Of a DNA stretch of 64,000 bases, positions 33,578 to 46,058 are shown one piece after another (the first letter of the stretch is position 1; every line of letters starts with the position of its first letter). Under the pieces are notes generated by a model. The model was not told where the DNA came from. It ran no database searches and saw nothing but the letters and a program-made list of their open reading frames with translations. Where the stretch lies: assembly GCA_037126765.1 (NCBI GenBank), contig JBBCBC010000034.1, forward strand, positions 15,312,691-15,376,690, written 5' to 3'. The stretch comes from Stenogyne calaminthoides. Lineage: Eukaryota > Streptophyta > Magnoliopsida > Lamiales > Lamiaceae. Position numbers and translations under genes: made by a program.

Positions 33578-35426
33578 TGTTGGGGAATGAGTTGCACAGA
33601 TCTATTCGGGGTGAATATTTAAATACAAATTTAATTCATTAATTATTACTAGCATGAATTAATCCAATATTAATTCAAATAATAATTGCAACAACAAATC
33701 ATGCATATAAAAAGCCACGTAAAACCTACGCATGCGGAATCTACGGGTTTACGTGAACGTACCTCTCGGGATGGCAGTGGCTTTGGTCGGACGGACTAAC
33801 CAAAATGACTTCCCAAGCATTCCCTTAGCCCTTGCTCGACAATCCGGTGGAAGGATACTCGCAAACAATTAACAAAAGGAAAAAAATAAACTTTGTTGCA
33901 CCACTTTCGTGGATTTGCTAATATTTCCAGCACATGGAATTGTACTTGGGAATGAACTAATCATCCCCTATTTATAAGAGGGGGTTTGGACGAAAATTAT
34001 ATGATATTTAAATGTGGGAAAAGACTTTTCTTGGTCACCAAGAAATCTTGAATATATCTCATATATTCTTTTTCCCATAATTAAAATATTCCACAAAATT
34101 CAACCTCCTCTATTTTATGGCATAATTTTCGAAAATACTAGGCAAGATACCAAGATTTGGATCTTCTTGAATTTATGAGATATTCTTGTATTTCAAGAAA
34201 TACATATCTTCCATAATATCTTTTCAAGAAAATCAAGAAAATCTTTCTTGCCCACTATATTTCCAAAAAATTCGAAATTCCTTAATGAATAACCAAGTGG
34301 GAGATTTCTTGAATTTAATGAGATAATCTTGTATTCCAAGAATACATATCTTCATTCCATAACAAAATTCAAAGAAAATTATTCTCCCTCTTTTATCCAT
34401 AGATTTCGAAAATATCATAGGAAAATTAAGCAACAATATTTATTTTATTTTAATCACCTTTTCAGTTATTGGACTATATATTTGGGCTACTCGGAGGGCC
34501 TTTAGGAGAATTAAGATTGGACCTTCTAATGGATCTTGAATATCTAATATTGAGCCACAATATAATTCAAGCCCATAAATATTAATTAATCCCACTACAT
34601 AATTAATATTGCACTATCCATCTTAACCCATATTACAGTCAATATGGCTCCCGGTCATCATTTCCCGTGTTTAAGATTATCTAGCCCATTAATTAATCCA
34701 AGCCACTTAAATAGCTTTCCGTTAATTAATATATTTTGTCCTTGGTCGAGGAACGGTTCAACATTATTATCCATACCGGAAACTAATTTCACTTGCAAGA
34801 TTTGGTATGATAAAACTTATGAACCTCCCAAGGGGGCAAATCAAAAAAGCATGCTTAGCACGATTCTTCAGTATTAAATCTTAGCAATCACATGTGATCA
34901 ATAATATTGCCCAAGATAAAAAGTATTGAATCTCTATCGATTAAGCTACCCATGATAAGTCAAAGCAATAGTTACCAATCACGTGATCCTATTTAAGGGG
35001 ACGAAGGTTAAGAAATAACGAACCGATCGAGGTCTAATTCTTCCTTGTTTGATTCTGAAGAATTTATCCTCCTGTAGGTCCTATTCAACAAGATCGGTCA
35101 TGCACTAGTGTAATCTCTTGGTCAAGACAAACCAATCTCGAGCCTTACACCTCAACCTTTCGCGATGGTTGTTCATTTTCATCTAGGTCTTGAATTGCGT
35201 ACTTTTTAGTTACAAGGATTTATTAATTTAATCTTACGTGATCCGGTATCACTAAATTAACTCTGATGTAACACGCGTACAAATTATTGAGCAGTTATAC
35301 GGTAAATATATGTAACATTCAATCATATTTAAAGCATCGGTGATAAATAATTTATTTGATAAATAAGTCCGAAAATTATTTCGATTATACAAAGTAAAAA
35401 GCATACTTTTCAGTATAATCCCAACA
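33578..35426 (-). repeat. 3' LTR of copia D
   Basis: 1,849 bp, plus-strand ends TGTTGGGG and CCCAACA. CAG and CTG words are often altered, for example AACCGATCGAGG where other LTRs have AACCACTGAGG. Confidence 0.95.
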
Positions 35427-36076
35427 ATCTCCCACTTATACTCAAAGTCTGCTTTTAAGTATACTACAACACGTCTCGAGTAGTCCGTGACATCTAATGT
35501 CACCTACACGAACCTAATAATTTCTCCCACTTACTCAAAGCAGATTAGCAGCGGTCTTGACACCCATTCCACTCACATGTCTCTCGAATGTATTCAGAGG
35601 CGGACGCTTTGTGAATGGATCGCCCATCCTCAGACGCTATCTTTTGCCACATCTATATCTCCTCTCCTAACGATTTCTCGTATAAGATGTCTTTCCTTTA
35701 ATGTGTTTGTTTGACTCGTGGACTCTTGGTTCTCTTGAATTTGTAACTGCTCCTAGCAGATATTGCTAGACAGATTCAGAACACCATCCAAGTCCACTAA
35801 GAAGATCTAGAGCCCAATCTGTTCTTTCACTGCTTCACAAGCAACTACTTACCCGAGTCCCATGGTTGAGTCAGTGATTCATTTCTGCTTCACACTCGTC
35901 CATTCGATGGCTACACTTCCCAAATGGAAACACACTAACTGAGGCAGATAATTTATGGAATCTGAATCTGATTGGAAATCCGAGTCCATGTGGCCCGATG
36001 GGGATTGGAGTATCGATGATAAATCAACATTCTATCCCGAGTTCTTTTAGGATACTTGGAATGTTTTTAAGCGTCG
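35427..36076 (-). pseudogene. Copia D polypurine tract and RNase H remnant
   Basis: ATCTCCCACTTATACTCAAAG after 35426 is the reversed polypurine tract. A second copy lies near 35522, with the hairpin sequence between them. The RNase H is fragmentary: minus pieces matching the end of element A's RNase H lie around 35,560-35,720, and the start is around 35,950-36,076. Confidence 0.7.
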
Positions 36077-37303
36077 TCAATTCGCTTTCCACTGGGTTAC
36101 TCGATATCTTGCTACCATGCCTCTGACAAAGCATATATCGGGTCTCGTATACGACATTGCATACATAAGGTTTCCTACAGCCGAAGCACAAGGAATGCCT
36201 TTCATGTCATCTATCTCCTTTTTCGTCTTAGGGGATATTTTCTTGGATAGATGGATTCCAAGTCTGAAAGGTACGAATCCTTTCTTGGAATCTTGCATGC
36301 TGAATTGTTTTAAAACCAGTGTCAACGTATGAATACTTGCGATAACCCGATCATCCTTTTCTTGCGATCTCGAGTAATCTTGATCCCAAGGATGTGTCCG
36401 TCTTTCCCTAAGTCTTTCATATCAAACTGTTTTTGAAACGCCATGCCCTTACGTCGACCACACCTTCACATCGCGTCCCGATGATCACAATGTCATCTAC
36501 GTATAGTACTAAGAATACCAATGCGATTCGACACACTTTTTATACACACAACTTTCAAACTCGTTTTGATCAAACCCATAAGACTTTACAACATGATCAA
36601 AACTTTGGTTCCAAGCTCTGGATGCCTGTTTGAGTCCGTAAATGGACCTCTTGAGCTTACAAACTAGGTGTTCTTGGCCTGTTTCAATGAAACCTTGGTG
36701 TTGTTGCACATAGATCTCTTTATCAAGACTTCCGTTAAGGAAAAGTCATCTTGACATCTATTTGCCGATTTCAAGGTCGAAGGCGCAGATGAATCGATAA
36801 GAGAATCTGGATGGACTTATGGCATATTTCTGGCGAAAAAAATTTCCTCATAATCGATCCCTTTCTTTTCGAAGTATAACCTTTTCGCCATTAGTCTTGC
36901 TTTAAAGGTTTCAACCTTCCCGCCCGATCCTCTTTTCCTCTTATATACCCACTTGCATCTAATGGGTTTGACCCCATTAAGTGGTTCGACTAGCTCCCAC
37001 ACTCTATTATGAAATATAGAACCAACCCGGCTTTCATTCTTTGTTTGCCAAGAATCTGCATCCTTATCTTGGAGTGCCTCGTCATATGTCCATGGGTGCG
37101 ATTCCGGGAATCAAGTCCGAGGACTCTCCTATTCCCATGAATCTCTCGGAACGTCTAACAACCCTCCCACTATAACGAGGCTCTCGGCCAGAAAAACGAT
37201 CGTTTGGTATATCATCTAATCTGATCGCCTTTGAGGTTTGCCCTGTTAGCTCATTTAAGGTAATCTCATACGAGTTTTCTTTGGTTCTATAGTTTTCTTC
37301 CAA
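36077..37303 (-). pseudogene. Copia D reverse transcriptase and integrase C-terminal tail
   Basis: Minus frames 37303-37082 (ITLNELTGQ, SGRVVRRSERFMGIG), 37002-36817 (WELVEPLNGVKPIRCKWVYK), 36709-36509 (SIYGLKQASRAWN) and 36325-36077 (DMKGIPCASAVGNLMYAM). The YVDD box is readable intact near 36,495-36,505. Frameshifts separate the pieces. Confidence 0.85.
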
Positions 37304-38107
37304 AATCTAAAGTGGGTGCGGATGTCCACCTTTTGATCTTCAGAACTATAGAACATTCACCCTTTTGTTCCCTCGGGTATCCTACAAAACGACGCTTTAA
37401 TTCGATCGAGGATCCAATGTACCGGTTTCCTTGTCCAACACGTAGGCCAGACACCCCAAAGTTCTCATGTGTCTCATACTAGACTTGTGTCCGGTTCACA
37501 ATTCTTTGGGGTTCTGGGAACTGATTTGGATAGCACCAAGTTCAGAATGTAAGTCGATGTTTTCCAAGGCATGACCCCAGAACGACTCGGGAAGATCCGT
37601 ATAACTCATCATTGATCTAACCATTTCCAAAAGAATTTCTGTTGCTTCGCTCTGCAATCCCGTTTTGTTGAGGGTTCGGGTCTTGGTGAGTGGGATACAA
37701 TCCCTTCATCTGATAAGTAGTTCAAAAACTCATCGCTGAGGTATTCGCCTCCCCGATCAGATCATAGAGACTTGATACGTTTTTCCTTATGATTCTCTGT
37801 TTGAGCCTTAAATTCTTAGAATTTCTCAAAGGTTTCAGATTCATGCTTCATAAGGAAAATGTACCTTGAGTAACCATCAATAAAATTACTCATAACCTCC
37901 TCTTGCTTTGGTTGACATTGAACTACGCACATCTGTGTAAACGATTTCTAACACTTCTTTGGCCCTATTCCTCTTGGCTCCAAATGCCCTCTCGGTCATA
38001 TTACTCTCCAAACATGATTCGCAGGTTGGAATAGGTTCAACTTGGAGAAGCCCTAGTGAACTGTCTCTCACCAACCTTTGGATCCTCTTTGGATTTATAT
38101 GACCCAA
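37304..38107 (-). pseudogene. Copia D integrase
   Basis: Minus frame 38107-37886 holds the pre-integrase zinc motif end and ESCLESNMTERAFGAK. The core continues in shifted pieces through about 37,700 (SLRSDRGGEYLSDEF-like, with gaps) to WGCLAYVLDKE near 37,430. No complete DDE frame remains. Confidence 0.75.
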
Positions 38108-38560
38108 TCTTAGATGTCAAAGAAGTGTCTCGTTCACTTCTGATGAATGTTTTTCTTTTCTCGGAAACAGTTGATGTGTTATAGGATACATTTCGTGAGT
38201 GGTATGCACAGTTAATTGTATAGAGATCATTCAACAACGTTCCATGACAGATAAATTTATCAAAATAAAATTGGTAACAACTTTATTAAAAAGTAACCAA
38301 AATATCCATCATAAAAGTTTAGAAACTGAAAACGAATTCTTTCTAAAATTCCGGAACGTAAAGAATATCTCAAAAATTAAAACACTGTCTTCAAAAGACA
38401 GGTGCACTTCTCCCACTGCTTCAGCTGCCACTCTCGTAGCATCGCCCAATGTGATGAGGACCTCACTCCCACTAAGTTGTCGGGTCCGCTTGAACCCCTG
38501 TAATGTGAAACAAACATGATTAGTGGATCCCGTATCCACCACCCACAAAATGGGAGGCAT
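38108..38560 (-). pseudogene. Copia D protease region
   Basis: Minus frame 38560-38309 carries WVVDTGSTNHVC and TLGDATRVAAEAVGEVHLSF, then NFRKNSFSVSKLL. The protease active site is intact; the link to integrase is shifted. Confidence 0.8.
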
Positions 38561-39402
38561 ACGCCGCTAAACAAGTTTCAACAAATAGTGCGTGAGAATT
38601 ACCTTTCTTTCCATCCCTCTTAGGTGCGGAACAGTCGACCTCAATGTCCTTTTCACGTAGGTTGAAGCACTTCCCCTTAGCTGGCTTGTTCACTCCACCA
38701 CCCTTCTTCACCTTATCTTTGCCATTGGCAACATTTGAGTTCACTTGCTTGTGGCCTTTGTTCCTTTTCTTGTTCTTACCACCCCTTGGTCTAGAAGAAG
38801 AAGAAGGTCCGTTTGCCACCAAGGCTTGGCTTTTTTCGCCCTAATATCGCCTCTCTGCCGAGACTAAAGCTTGCTTGGATCGGGCATCGAGAACTTCGAT
38901 TATTCATCCGGTAGTTCAACTGAATTGTTCAAAGCTTTTATGAGAGAATGGAGCACTAAATCGATTTGGGTCTCGATATCGTGATTATGGGCCAAGTACC
39001 TCAAGTTTATTAAGGTGAGCCATCATCCGGAGAACGTGCTCCCTTACAGGCGTTCCTCCACCATTTTCATAGAGATCAAGTCCCTCATGGTGATCGACGA
39101 GCCACACGATTCTGATGTTGAAACATCGCAACGTTCTGGTGTTGGTGTTGCAAACATCCGACATAGAAGCCAAGATGGTACACTTAGCCATTTCGTTAGA
39201 CCGCTCGGTCAAGATACTCTTTCTTAACCGTTTTAGTGGACTCATCTGATGGTTTATCCGGTTTAGGTGTGGTCAGAACCCAGTTATGGCTTTGTGCGGT
39301 GAGGACAATAGTGAGTTTTCGATTCAATCAACAAAATTTTCTCCAAAGTGAGTAAATTGTCTTTCAAAGATATTGAGCGATTGGATTAAAAGGTTGTGAC
39401 AT
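38561..39402 (-). pseudogene. Copia D gag
   Basis: ATG at 39402 opens MSQPFNPIAQYL. The helical domain is shifted and partly lost. The C-terminal part, 38822-38561, is Lys/Gly-rich (GGKNKKRNKGHKQ) and holds a damaged knuckle, KGKCFNLREKDIEVDC, with one Cys and the His changed. It is longer here than in A and E, which lack this segment. Confidence 0.75.
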
Positions 39403-40854
39403 GATGAACCTGAAATAAACAATAATATGCATAAGCACAAATATATCACAAGGTTTGATCACATGCATCATATTAAAATCTCAAAAAAAAATATGAACAC
39501 GCATCCCAACATCAAAAGCAGTTTAAATAAGCCACGTTGGGTGGGTCATTATTTAAACACATTCAAGCGGGTTACAAACAAGAACAGTTACAAACCCTTA
39601 ATATCCAGATTAATAGTTGGCTCCCACTTGACCAATATAAAATTGACAGGGACTTCAGAGAAGTATATGCATATCAATTTTATACCTAAGTAATAACCAT
39701 GATTAAATCTGGGATTACTATTTTCGCTTTGATCGAGCCTCGTTGGGAGGGTCATCGCCGCCACTAGTAATAACCCACAATCATCCGTTTGGAATTCATT
39801 CATGTGAAACCTATCTTTTGACCGTCCGTTGGGAATTTCTCCCCAAAGAATTCACAAATAAATAAATCATGGAGGTCGAAAATTAATTCAATTTTATTAT
39901 CAGGAATAAAATTGTCAATTAATTATTTAAAACATACTTAGTAATTTTGAAGTTGAGATTTTTTCAATTTGGCAAACCCTCATGCAAAAACATTTAAACA
40001 AATTAAATAAAGCATAAGATAGCACAAATAAAATCAAGCAAAAGCAGAGAAAAATAAACATATTGGGCACAAATTATCCAATTGTCATGGTTTGATTTTT
40101 CTTGGCTTGATCTTGAAGAAACACGTCTCGAATTTCTCCCACTCGTTCATCTCGAAAAATACTGCCGTCTCGAACCGCCACGCCAAGCATTTCGTCAGCC
40201 GGGATGCACGCCAAGATCCGACGGGCCGCTTGGCTTAGAGGCAATTTCAGACCTTAGCCGCCCGGCTGCTCTGCCCTTGATTCCTCAGCAGAATCTCGGT
40301 AACCTTTCGTCCGTCACTTTCGCCGCCTCCGCCTCCGCCCGCGACCAGAAACCGCCCGCGTCTCAGCGCCCGTCTGTATCGCCATGGCGGCTTCCTGGGT
40401 CCGTTCGACTGGGCGCGACCACCACGTGTGAATGGCCTTCCTTCATCCGCGCTTCGCGCTCGGCCTGCGCCCTGCGCTTGGCGTGCATACCAAGGCCGCT
40501 ACTTACCTGGTTACGGATTTCGTCCTTTAATTCTTCATCTTTTTCGATTTCCGATCCGGTTACAATTTATTTACAAAAAAATAAATAAACCAAGATCTAG
40601 ACTAGTCTATTACATTGATCAAATCAAACAAATCCTATCTGCTCGTGGATTTTCTCACGAGGCAAAAACAAATCGAGCAATCGAATTAAAAAAAAAAACC
40701 ACAGTTTATATGCATGCAAAATAAAACATTAAAATCCATGACAATTGGATACCGCAAAAACAGATCTAACATTTCTACTATCAATTTCAAATTTAATGTC
40801 TCTTAATTAAATTACAATTTAAAAAATTGAGGCAAAAAATGACTCGATATCGGT
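39403..40854 (-). other. Leader of copia D with a GC-rich segment
   Basis: About 1.45 kb between LTR and gag. The GC-rich part at about 40,150-40,510 differs in sequence from those of A and C but sits at the same place. No gene is supported. Confidence 0.6.
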
Positions 40855-42710
40855 TGTTGGGGAATGAGTTGCATGAGATCTATTCGGGTGAATATTTAAA
40901 TACAAATTTAATTCATTAATTATTACTAGCATGAATTAATCCTATATTAATTCAAATAAAAATTGCAACAACAAATCATGCATATAAAAAGCCACGTAAA
41001 ACCTACGATCACGCGGAATCTACGGGGTTTACGTGGGCGTACCTCTCGGGATGGCAAGTGGCTTTGGTCGGACGGACTAACCAAAAGGACATCCCAAGTA
41101 TTCCCTTAGCCCTTGCTCGACAATCCGGTGGAAGGATACTGAACAATTAACAAAAAAAAAAAATAAACTTTGTTGCACAACTTTTCGTGGATTTTGCTAA
41201 TATTTCCAAAGACATGGAATTGTACTTGGGAATGAACTAATCATCCCCTATTTATAAGAGGGGTTTGGACGAAAATTATATGATATTTCAATGTGGGAAA
41301 AGACTTTTCTTGGTCACCAAGAAATCTTGAATATATCCCATATATTCTTTTTTCCCATAATTAAAATATTCCACAAAATTCAACCTCCTCTATTTTATGG
41401 CATAATTTTTCGAAAATACTAGGCAAGATACCAAGATTTGGATCTTCTTGAATTTATGAGATATTCTTGTATATCAAGAAATACATATCTTCCATAATAT
41501 CTTTTCAAGAAAATCAAGAAAATCTTTTTGCCTAATTATATTTTCAAAAATTTGAAATTCCTTAATGAATAACCAAGTGGGAGATTTCTTGAATTTAATG
41601 AGATAATCTTGTATTCCAAGAATACATATCTTCATTCCATAACAAAATTCAAAGAAAATCTTTTCTCCTCTTTTATCCATAGATTTAAAAATATCATAGG
41701 AAAATTAAGCAACAATATTTATTTTATTTTAATCACCTTTTTAGGTTATTGGACTATATGTTGGGCTACTCGGGGGGCCTTTAGGAGAATTAAGATTGGA
41801 CCTTCTAATGGATCTTGAATATCTAATATTGAGCCACAATATAATTCAAGCCCATAAATATTAATTAATCCCAATACATAATTAATATTGCAGACTATCC
41901 ATCTTAACCCATATTACGGTTAATATGACTCCCGGTCATTATTTCCGTGTTTAAGATTATCTAGCCCATTAATTAATCCAAGCCACTTAAATAGCTTTCC
42001 GTTAATTAATATATTTTGTCCTTGGTCGAGAACGGTTCAACATTATTATCCATCTAGGAAACTAATTTCACTTGCAAGATTTGGTATGATAAAACTTATG
42101 AACCTCCCGAGGGGCAAATCAAGCAAAAAGCGTACTTGCACACGATTCTTCGTATTAAATCTTAGCAATCACATGTGATCAATAATATTGCCCCAAGATA
42201 AAAGTATTAAATCTCTCTCTACGATTCGCTACCCATGATAAGTCAAAAGCAATAGTTACCAATCCCCGCGTGATCCTATTTAAGGGACGAAGGTTAAGAA
42301 ATAACGAACCACTAAGGTCTAATTCTTCCTTGTTCGATTCCAAGAATTTATCCTCCTCAGAGGTCCTATTCGGCGCATTAGTCATGCACTAGTGTAATCT
42401 CTTGGTCAAGACAAACCAATCGAGCCTTACACCTCAACCTTTCGCGATGGTTGTTCATTTCCATCTAGGTGTGGAATTGCGTACTTTTTTAGTTACAAGG
42501 ATCATTAATTTAATCTTCCGTGATCCGGTATCACTAAATTAACTCTGATGTAACACGCATTTAATTATTGAGCAGTTATGCGATAAATATATGTAACATT
42601 CAATCATATTTAAAGCATCGATGATAAACAATTTATTTCAGTAAATAAGTCTGAAAATTCAGTTTCGATTATACAAAGTAAAAAGCATACTTTTCAGTAT
42701 AATCCCAACA
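40855..42710 (-). repeat. 5' LTR of copia D
   Basis: 1,856 bp, plus-strand ends TGTTGGGG and TCCCAACA. The primer-binding side (about 40840-40854) is degenerate. Confidence 0.95.
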
Positions 42711-43300
42711 AAAGGACAATAGAGGTTTTGCCTGTTCCAACCCCAAAAGGGACGAACAAAAAGGTAATTCTCACGCACTAGTTGTTGAAACTTGTTTAGC
42801 GGCGTATACTTCTCATTCGTGGGTGGTTGATACGAGATCCACTAATCATGTTGGCTTCACGGGTTCAAACTGATCCGGCAACTTAGTGGGAGTGAGATCC
42901 TCATCACACTGGGCAACGTTACGAAAGTAGCAACTAGTGCAATGCTACGTAAGTAGCAGATATTGCAATGCTACGATAGTAACGATTATTGCAATACTAC
43001 GCAAGTAGCAGACATTGCAATGCTACATGAGTAGTGGTTAAAGCAGTGGGAGAAGTGCACCTATCTTTTGAAGATAAAGTTTTTTTTGAGATTATCTTTA
43101 TGTTCCCAGTTTTAGAAAGAATTCACTTTCAGTTTCTAAAAATTCGATTAAAGGACACTAAGTTTCTTCTAATAAGAATGACATCATTTCTTGAAATGAT
43201 GAGTGTATCTGTTACGGGACATTGATGAAAAATCTCTATATAATTAATTGTGCACACCACTCACGAAATGCATCCTATAACACATCAACTATTTTCGACA
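42711..43300 (+). pseudogene. Copia C knuckle end and protease region with 26 bp tandem expansion
   Basis: After the TSD copy AAAGG (42711-42715) the gag end resumes, followed by protease remnants (WVVDTRSTNHV, active site Gly changed to Arg) near 42820. From 42914 to 43043 a 26 bp coding segment is present five times instead of once. The region is out of frame. Confidence 0.8.
42914..43043 (+). repeat. Five tandem 26 bp copies, CAATGCTACG...AGTAGC unit
   Basis: Copies start at 42914, 42940, 42966, 42992 and 43018, each exactly 26 bp. Elements A, D and E have a single unit here (CGATGCTACGAGAGTGGCAG... in A). The copies have diverged from each other, and several now contain GCTAC...GTAGC, a small inverted repeat. 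Confidence 0.9.
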
Positions 43301-44105
43301 AAAGAAAACGTGAACGAGACACTTCTTTGGCATCTAAGATTGGGTCATATAAATCCAAAGAGGATCAAAGGTTGGTGAAAGGCGGTTCAATGAAAGCTTC
43401 TCCAAGTTGAACCAATTCCAACTGCGAATCATGTTTGGAGGGTAAAAAATGACCAAGAGGGCATTTGGAGCCAAGGGGAATAGGGCCAAAGAAGTGTTAG
43501 AGATCGTTCACACAGATGTATGTGGTCCAATGTCAACCAAAGCAAGGCGAGGTTATGAGTATTTTTGTTACTATTATTGATGATTACTCAAAGAGTGCGG
43601 TTACATTTTCCTTATGAAGCATAAATCGAGACCTTGAGAAATTCAAGGAATTTAAGGCTCAAGAGAATCATAAGGAAAAAAACGTATCAAGTCTCTACGA
43701 TCGATCATGGAGGCGAATACCTCAACGATGAGTTTTTGAACTACTTATCGATGAAGGGATTGCATCATTACCACCGCACGGAACCCCTCAACAAAATGGG
43801 GTTGCAGAGCGAAAAACAAAACTCTTTTGGAAATGGTTAGGTCTATGATGAGTTATCTTGGATCTGCCTTAAGTCGATTACGGGGTCATGCCTTGGAAAC
43901 AATGGGCTTATATTTCGAACTGGTGCCATCCAAATCGGTTCCCAAAACTCCCAAAGAATTGTAGACCAAAAGCAAGAAGCCTAGCATGAGACACATGAGA
44001 ATTTGGGGGTGTCCGGCCTACGTGTTGGACAAGAGGCCCGTAAATTGGACCCTCGATCGAGAATTAAAATTCATTTTGTAGGATACCCGAGGAACAAAAG
44101 GGTGT
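43301..44105 (+). pseudogene. Copia C integrase
   Basis: Pieces in order: LLWHLRLGH near 43,325, TCESCLEG near 43,430, EIVHTDVCGPMSTKAR near 43,500, IDDYS near 43,580, GGEYLNDEFLNYL in the frame 43634-43840, then WGCPAYVLDKRP near 44,010. Multiple single-base losses at former CTG sites (ATCTGATC becomes ATCGATC) break the frame. Confidence 0.8.
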
Positions 44106-45158
44106 ATGTTCTATGGTCCCGAAGATCAAAAGGTGGTCAAAAACACCCACTTTAGATTTTTGGAAGAAGACTATATGAATGCAAGAAGACCCAGAAGTGA
44201 GATTATCTTAAATGAGCTAAGAAGGCAGACATCAATGCCAACTGTACTAGACGATATACCAAATGACGCGTTTTTACAACCGGAGCCTCGTCGTAGCGGG
44301 AGGGTTGTAAGGCAGCCCAAGAGATTCATGGGAATAAGAGAGTCCTCGGACTTGATTCCCGAACAAGACGAATCAGACCCATGGACATATGACGAGGCAC
44401 TCCAAGACAAGGATGCAGATTCTTGGCAAACAACAATGAAAGCCGAAATGGGTTCTATGTTTCATAACAAAGTGTGGGAGCTAGTCGAACCACTTAATGG
44501 GGTCAAACTCATTGGTTACAAGTGGGTTTACAAGAGAAAAGGAGGACCGGACGGGAAGGTTGAAACCTTCAAAGCAAGACTAGTGGCGAAAGGTTATACT
44601 CAGAAAGAAGGGATCGATTATGAGGAATCTTTTTCTCCCGTAGCCATGCATAAGTCCATCCGTATTCTCTTATCGATTGCTGCGCATTTCGACTTTGAAA
44701 TCTGGCAAATGGATGTCAAGACAACTTTCCTTAACGGAAGTCTTGATGAAGAGATCTATATGCAACAAACCCAAGTCTTCAATGAAACAGGCCAAGAACA
44801 CCTAGTTTGTAAGCTCAAGAAGTCCATTTACGGACTCAAACAGGCATCCAGAGCTTGGAACCAATGTTTTGATCATGTTATAAAGTCTTATGGGTTCGAT
44901 CAAAACGAGTTTGAAAGTTGTGTGTATAAAAAGCGTGTCGGAACTGCATTGGTATTCTTAGTACTATACGTAGATGACATTCTGATCATCGGGAACCATT
45001 TAAAGGTGTTATCAGACGTAAGGGCATTGCTTTCAAAACTGTTTGATATGAAAGACTTAAGGGAAGCCGTGCACATCCTTGGGATCAAGATCACTCGAGA
45101 TCGCAAGAAAAGGATGATCTGCTTATCTCAAGCTTCATACATAGACATCAGATATTGA
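44106..45158 (+). CDS. Copia C integrase tail and reverse transcriptase, open frame
   Basis: A 350-codon open frame, the longest copia RT frame here. It covers the integrase C-terminal tail (THFRFLEEDYMN, SGRVVRQPKRFMGI) and RT blocks WELVEPLNGVKLIGYKWVYK, ARLVAKGYTQKEGIDYEESF, QMDVKTTFLNG, SIYGLKQASRAWN and the intact catalytic YVDD at 44967-44978, then GIKITRDRKKRMICLSQ. The frame is lost at 45158. Without integrase and gag in frame it is a fragment of a dead polyprotein. Confidence 0.85.
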   Translation: MFYGPEDQKVVKNTHFRFLEEDYMNARRPRSEIILNELRRQTSMPTVLDDIPNDAFLQPEPRRSGRVVRQPKRFMGIRESSDLIPEQDESDPWTYDEALQDKDADSWQTTMKAEMGSMFHNKVWELVEPLNGVKLIGYKWVYKRKGGPDGKVETFKARLVAKGYTQKEGIDYEESFSPVAMHKSIRILLSIAAHFDFEIWQMDVKTTFLNGSLDEEIYMQQTQVFNETGQEHLVCKLKKSIYGLKQASRAWNQCFDHVIKSYGFDQNEFESCVYKKRVGTALVFLVLYVDDILIIGNHLKVLSDVRALLSKLFDMKDLREAVHILGIKITRDRKKRMICLSQASYIDIRY

Positions 45159-45948
45159 AACGCTCAAAGATGCAAGATTCCAAGAAAGGCCCAGTATCTT
45201 TCGGACATGGAATCCATCTATCAAGAAAATGTCCCTAAGGTTAAAAAGAGATAGATGACATGAAAGGCATTCCTTATGCTTGGTGTCCGGAAGCCTTATG
45301 TATGCAATGTTGTGCGAGACCAGGATATACGCAATGGCGTAGGCATGGTGGCAAGATATCAAAGTAACCCCGGGAAAAGAGCATTGGACGGCAGTTAAAA
45401 ACATTCTTAAGTATCTGAAAAGAACTCGGGATAGAATGTTAGTTTATCAGCCAGATGGTTCAATCCCCATTGGCTACACGGACTCGGATTTCCAATCAGA
45501 TATAGACTCCAGAAATCTACCTCCGGTAGTGTGTTTTGCATGGGGGAAGGAGCCGTGACATGGAGAAGCGTTAGCGAAATGCTTCGCAGATTCTACCATG
45601 GAAACCGAATATGTAGCGCTTGCGAGGCGATGAAAAAAAGTGGTTTGGCTCAAGGACTTCCCTAGTGGACTTGGGACGTAGTTCAATTTGCCCAAAGACA
45701 ATCATTTTTATTGTGACAATTGGGAGCGATTTGCAAATTCAAAGGAACCAAGAGCCCACAAGGCCAGCAAACACATTGAAAGGAAATACCATCTTATACG
45801 AGAAATCGTTAAGAGAGGAGATATAGATGTGGCAAAGATGGCGTCGGATGACAACCTAGCAGATCCATTCACAAAGGGTCTGCCTCTGCATACATTCGAG
45901 AGACATGTGAAAGGAATGGGTGTCAAGACCGTTGTCAATCTGCTTTGA
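45159..45948 (+). pseudogene. Copia C RNase H
   Basis: Shifted remnants: MYAMLCETRIYA-like near 45,310, ILKYLKRTRDRMLVYQPDG near 45,420, YTDSDFQSDIDS near 45,480 and the C-terminal frame to 45948 ending ADPFTKGLPLHTFERHVKGMG. It stops just inside the first polypurine-tract copy. Confidence 0.8.
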
Positions 45949-46058
45949 GTATAAGTGGGAGAAATTATTAGGTTCGTGTAGGTGACATTAGATGTCACAG
46001 ACTACACGAGACATGTTGTAGTATACTTAAAAGCAGACTTTGAGTATAAGTGGGAGAT
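45943..46058 (+). promoter_or_regulatory. Duplicated polypurine tract with hairpin, copia C
   Basis: TTTGAGTATAAGTGGGAGA occurs twice about 95 bp apart, and the second touches the 3' LTR. GTGACATTAGATGTCAC lies between. Same design as in A. Confidence 0.75.

Larger units (their letters stand above)
33578..42710 (-). mobile_element. Copia element D, minus strand, nested in copia C
   Basis: 9,133 bp with LTRs 33578-35426 and 40855-42710 and TSD AAAGG. Same family as A and C, opposite orientation to C. Order on the minus strand: LTR, leader, gag, protease, integrase, RT, RNase H, polypurine tract, LTR. All coding parts are broken. Confidence 0.95.

Noticed and set aside
40082..40588. 168-codon plus-strand frame in the copia D leader
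   Set aside because: It is antisense to the element, lies on the GC-rich leader segment and is not conserved in A or C.
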